Assembly: GCF_002786325.1 (NCBI RefSeq)
Contig: NZ_PGTB01000033.1
Coordinates: 1 to 34,173 of the forward strand
From: Pseudooceanicola lipolyticus
Lineage (GTDB): Bacteria; Pseudomonadota; Alphaproteobacteria; Rhodobacterales; Rhodobacteraceae
Length of the DNA stretch: 34,173 bases
Reading direction: 5' to 3'
Part shown: positions 32,413 through 34,173 of the stretch, piece after piece
Layout of the letters: each line of letters opens with the position of its first letter
How positions within the stretch are numbered: the first letter of the stretch is position 1
The notes under the pieces: model-generated
The model's input: the letters and a program-made list of their open reading frames with translations, nothing else
The model's database searches: none
Told to the model about the DNA's origin: nothing
Translations under genes and position numbers: made by a program

Positions 32413-33576
32413 ATGTCCGCCCTCGCCCCTCGGAAGCCGACCGCCTGCCTTGCCCTTGCGGATGGAACCGTGTTCTACGGCACCGGCTTTGGCGCCACCG
32501 GGCAGACGGTGGCCGAACTGTGCTTCAACACCGCGATGACCGGCTATCAGGAGATCATGACCGATCCGTCCTATGCCGGGCAGATCGTCACCTTTACCTT
32601 CCCGCATATCGGCAATGTCGGGGTGAACCCGGAAGACGACGAAACCGCCGATCCGGTGGCCGAGGGCATGGTGGTGAAATGGGACCCGACCCAGCCGTCG
32701 AACTGGCGCAGCGCCGAGACGCTGTCGACCTGGCTGGAACGCCGGGGCCGGATCGCCATCGGCGGTGTCGACACCCGGCGGCTGACCCGCGCGATCCGCC
32801 AGCAGGGCGCGCCGCATGTGGCGCTGGCCCATGATCCCGACGGCAAGTTCGACCTTGCCGCGTTGGTCGAGGCGGCGCGCGGCTTTGCCGGGCTGGAGGG
32901 CATGGACCTGGCCAAGGACGTGACCTGCGCGCAATCCTACCGCTGGAACGAGATGCGCTGGGCCTGGCCCGATGGCTATCCGACCCAGGAGGCGCCGAAA
33001 TACAAGGTGGTCGCGGTGGATTACGGCGCCAAGCGCAACATCCTGCGCTGCCTGGCCAGCGTCGGCTGCGACGTGACCGTGCTGCCCGCCTCGGCCACCG
33101 CCGCGGATGTGCTGGCGCATGGGCCCGATGGGCTGTTTCTGTCCAACGGCCCCGGCGACCCGGCGGCAACCGGATCTTACGCGGTGCCGATGATCCGCGA
33201 GGTGATGGACAAGTCGGACATGCCGGTCTTTGGCATCTGCCTGGGCCACCAGATGCTGGCGCTGGCGCTGGGGGCACGCACGGTCAAGATGAACCACGGC
33301 CATCATGGCGCCAACCACCCGGTCAAAGATCTGGAAACCGGCAAGGTCGAGATCACCTCGATGAACCATGGCTTTGCCGTCGATGCGCAGACCCTGCCGC
33401 AGGGCGTGATCGAAACCCACCGGTCGCTGTTCGATGGTTCGAATTGCGGCATCCGCATGGCCGACCGGCCGGTCTGGTCGGTGCAGTACCACCCCGAGGC
33501 CAGCCCGGGACCGCAGGACAGCTTTTACCTGTTCGAGCGCTTCGCCGCGGCGATGGACAAGAAGGTCTCGGCCTGA
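32413..33576 (+). CDS. carA: Carbamoyl-phosphate synthase small subunit
   Basis: This 387-residue glutamine amidotransferase subunit supplies ammonia to CarB for carbamoyl phosphate, feeding arginine and pyrimidine synthesis. The N-terminal CarA-specific domain has [34 protein letters not shown] and GVDTRRLTR. The class I amidotransferase domain has LSNGPGDP, the nucleophile Cys in [29 protein letters not shown] and the catalytic QYHPE. GGAG lies about 9 bases before ATG 32413. No carB follows; the next gene is unrelated, as is common in this group. Confidence 0.97.
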   Translation: MSALAPRKPTACLALADGTVFYGTGFGATGQTVAELCFNTAMTGYQEIMTDPSYAGQIVTFTFPHIGNVGVNPEDDETADPVAEGMVVKWDPTQPSNWRSAETLSTWLERRGRIAIGGVDTRRLTRAIRQQGAPHVALAHDPDGKFDLAALVEAARGFAGLEGMDLAKDVTCAQSYRWNEMRWAWPDGYPTQEAPKYKVVAVDYGAKRNILRCLASVGCDVTVLPASATAADVLAHGPDGLFLSNGPGDPAATGSYAVPMIREVMDKSDMPVFGICLGHQMLALALGARTVKMNHGHHGANHPVKDLETGKVEITSMNHGFAVDAQTLPQGVIETHRSLFDGSNCGIRMADRPVWSVQYHPEASPGPQDSFYLFERFAAAMDKKVSA

Positions 33577-33618
33577 TCGCCGATCAATTTTAACCCGGCC
33601 TTAACCGACCCAATGCCA

Positions 33619-33646
33619 CCCTGCCCCGGACCGATCCGGGACAGGG
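33619..33646 (+). promoter_or_regulatory. Hairpin overlapping the ribosome site of the next gene
   Basis: CCCTG (33619-33623) and CCCGGA (33625-33630) pair with TCCGGG (33635-33640) and CAGGG (33642-33646), with one C-A mismatch and a CCGA loop. The right arm covers the start of the AGGGGGA ribosome site before ATG 33656, so folding could limit translation. It could alternatively reduce read-through from carA, but there is no T-run. Confidence 0.35.
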
Positions 33647-33655
33647 GGATTGCAG

Positions 33656-34173
33656 ATGGCGGCACCGCAACTTCGGCTGGTCCCCCGGCCGCTTGAGACG
33701 CCCTTCGTGCCGCAACGCCTGCCAATCGGGCGCAAGCTGGTTGAAACCGGCGCGATCTCCCCGGAACAGCTGGTCAAGGCGCTGCATCTGCAGCGCACGC
33801 ATAAGGCGCAGCTGGGCGAGATCCTGGTGGCCGAGGGCTGGGCCCGCTCGGAACAGGTTCAGACCGCGCTGGCGCGCCAGTTCGGCCTGCCCCGCGCCGA
33901 GCTGTCCGCCCCCCCACCCGACCGGACGTTATGCGCGAAAAAGCCCGCCTTGTACTGGCTGCAACATGGGGCCCTGCCCTGGAAGCGCGAGGGCGGCGCG
34001 GTGCTGATCGCCACCGCCAGCCCCGACCGCTTTGACCAACTGCGCCAGGAACTGGCCGATGTGATGGGACCGGTGCGGCCGGTGCTGGCCGACAAGGCCG
34101 AGATCGCCCGCGCCACCGCGCAGGCGATGCGCCCGGAACTGGCCCGAACCGCCAGCGCCCGCGTCGCCCCCGA
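33656..34173 (+). CDS. Protein with N-terminal MshEN (GspE-N) domain, truncated; probably a glycosyltransferase
   Basis: The first 172 residues are visible; the gene runs off the right edge. Residues about 23-80 form the MshEN-type repeat (GRKLVETGAISPEQLVKALH, KAQLGEILVAEGWARSEQVQ, TALARQFGLPR), which in other proteins binds cyclic di-GMP. This is followed by LPWKREGGAVLIATASPDRF. In Rhodobacteraceae this N-terminus commonly precedes a family 2 glycosyltransferase with membrane helices. A type II secretion or pilus ATPase is the alternative, and the missing part would decide. AGGGGGA lies six bases before ATG 33656, partly inside a hairpin. Confidence 0.7.
   Translation, partial: MAAPQLRLVPRPLETPFVPQRLPIGRKLVETGAISPEQLVKALHLQRTHKAQLGEILVAEGWARSEQVQTALARQFGLPRAELSAPPPDRTLCAKKPALYWLQHGALPWKREGGAVLIATASPDRFDQLRQELADVMGPVRPVLADKAEIARATAQAMRPELARTASARVAP

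Noticed and set aside
32173-33492. 439-residue minus-strand open frame
   Set aside because: It is antisense to carA with shadow-like composition.
1-34173. CRISPR array, rRNA operon, complete insertion sequence, toxin-antitoxin pair or phage structural genes
   Set aside because: Looked for and not seen: no regularly spaced repeats, no rRNA sequence, no intact transposase with terminal repeats, and no recognisable toxin or capsid genes.

Overview
The window looks like an alphaproteobacterial chromosome, most likely Rhodobacteraceae (Roseobacter group). The flanks are very GC-rich with strong G/C third-position bias. They carry a stand-alone aa3-type ctaD, lipB, carA followed by an MshEN-type protein, a DUF2244 protein and a GatB/YqeY protein, a set familiar from that family. 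The taxonomic call is inference from gene content.

Layout. (1) 1-2135: the proline-rich tail of an unknown protein converges on a 624-residue beta-helix/LamG protein across a bidirectional terminator. (2) 2136-3699: about 1.5 kb with no convincing gene, including an AT-rich patch. (3) 3700-23437: a probable genomic island of about 19.7 kb inserted at the 3' end of a tRNA-Leu(GAG) gene. It is bounded by a 14-bp direct repeat of that 3' end. A decayed tyrosine integrase lies next to the distal repeat, and a frameshifted AlpA/Xis-like gene lies next to the tRNA. (4) 23511-34173: conserved housekeeping genes, namely a DsbA-like protein, LipB, a LuxR/alpha-beta-hydrolase fusion, a CDF cation exporter, a HIT protein, CtaD, a 2-hydroxychromene-2-carboxylate isomerase-like protein, DUF2244, YqeY, CarA and a truncated MshEN protein.

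The island cargo is a compact catabolic cluster. A minus-strand operon of about 12.3 kb runs: peptide/opine-type substrate-binding protein, two permeases, fused double ATPase, two short-chain dehydrogenases, a PuuE/cyclic-imidase-like deacetylase-fold hydrolase, a penicillin-acylase-family Ntn hydrolase, an Old Yellow Enzyme and a CYP199-like cytochrome P450. Five junctions overlap by 4 or 8 bp, indicating translational coupling. Divergent from it are a second Old Yellow Enzyme and two paralogous IclR regulators. A class II aldolase-family gene lies further along. Together they suggest uptake and breakdown of an amide- or imide-containing, possibly aromatic, compound. The substrate is unknown.

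Most notable points: the tRNA-Leu island with both recombination genes broken; the unusual acylase + imidase-like + paired OYE + P450 cluster; and a LuxR-type regulator whose alpha/beta-hydrolase domain has lost two of its three catalytic residues, which suggests a sensor rather than an enzyme.
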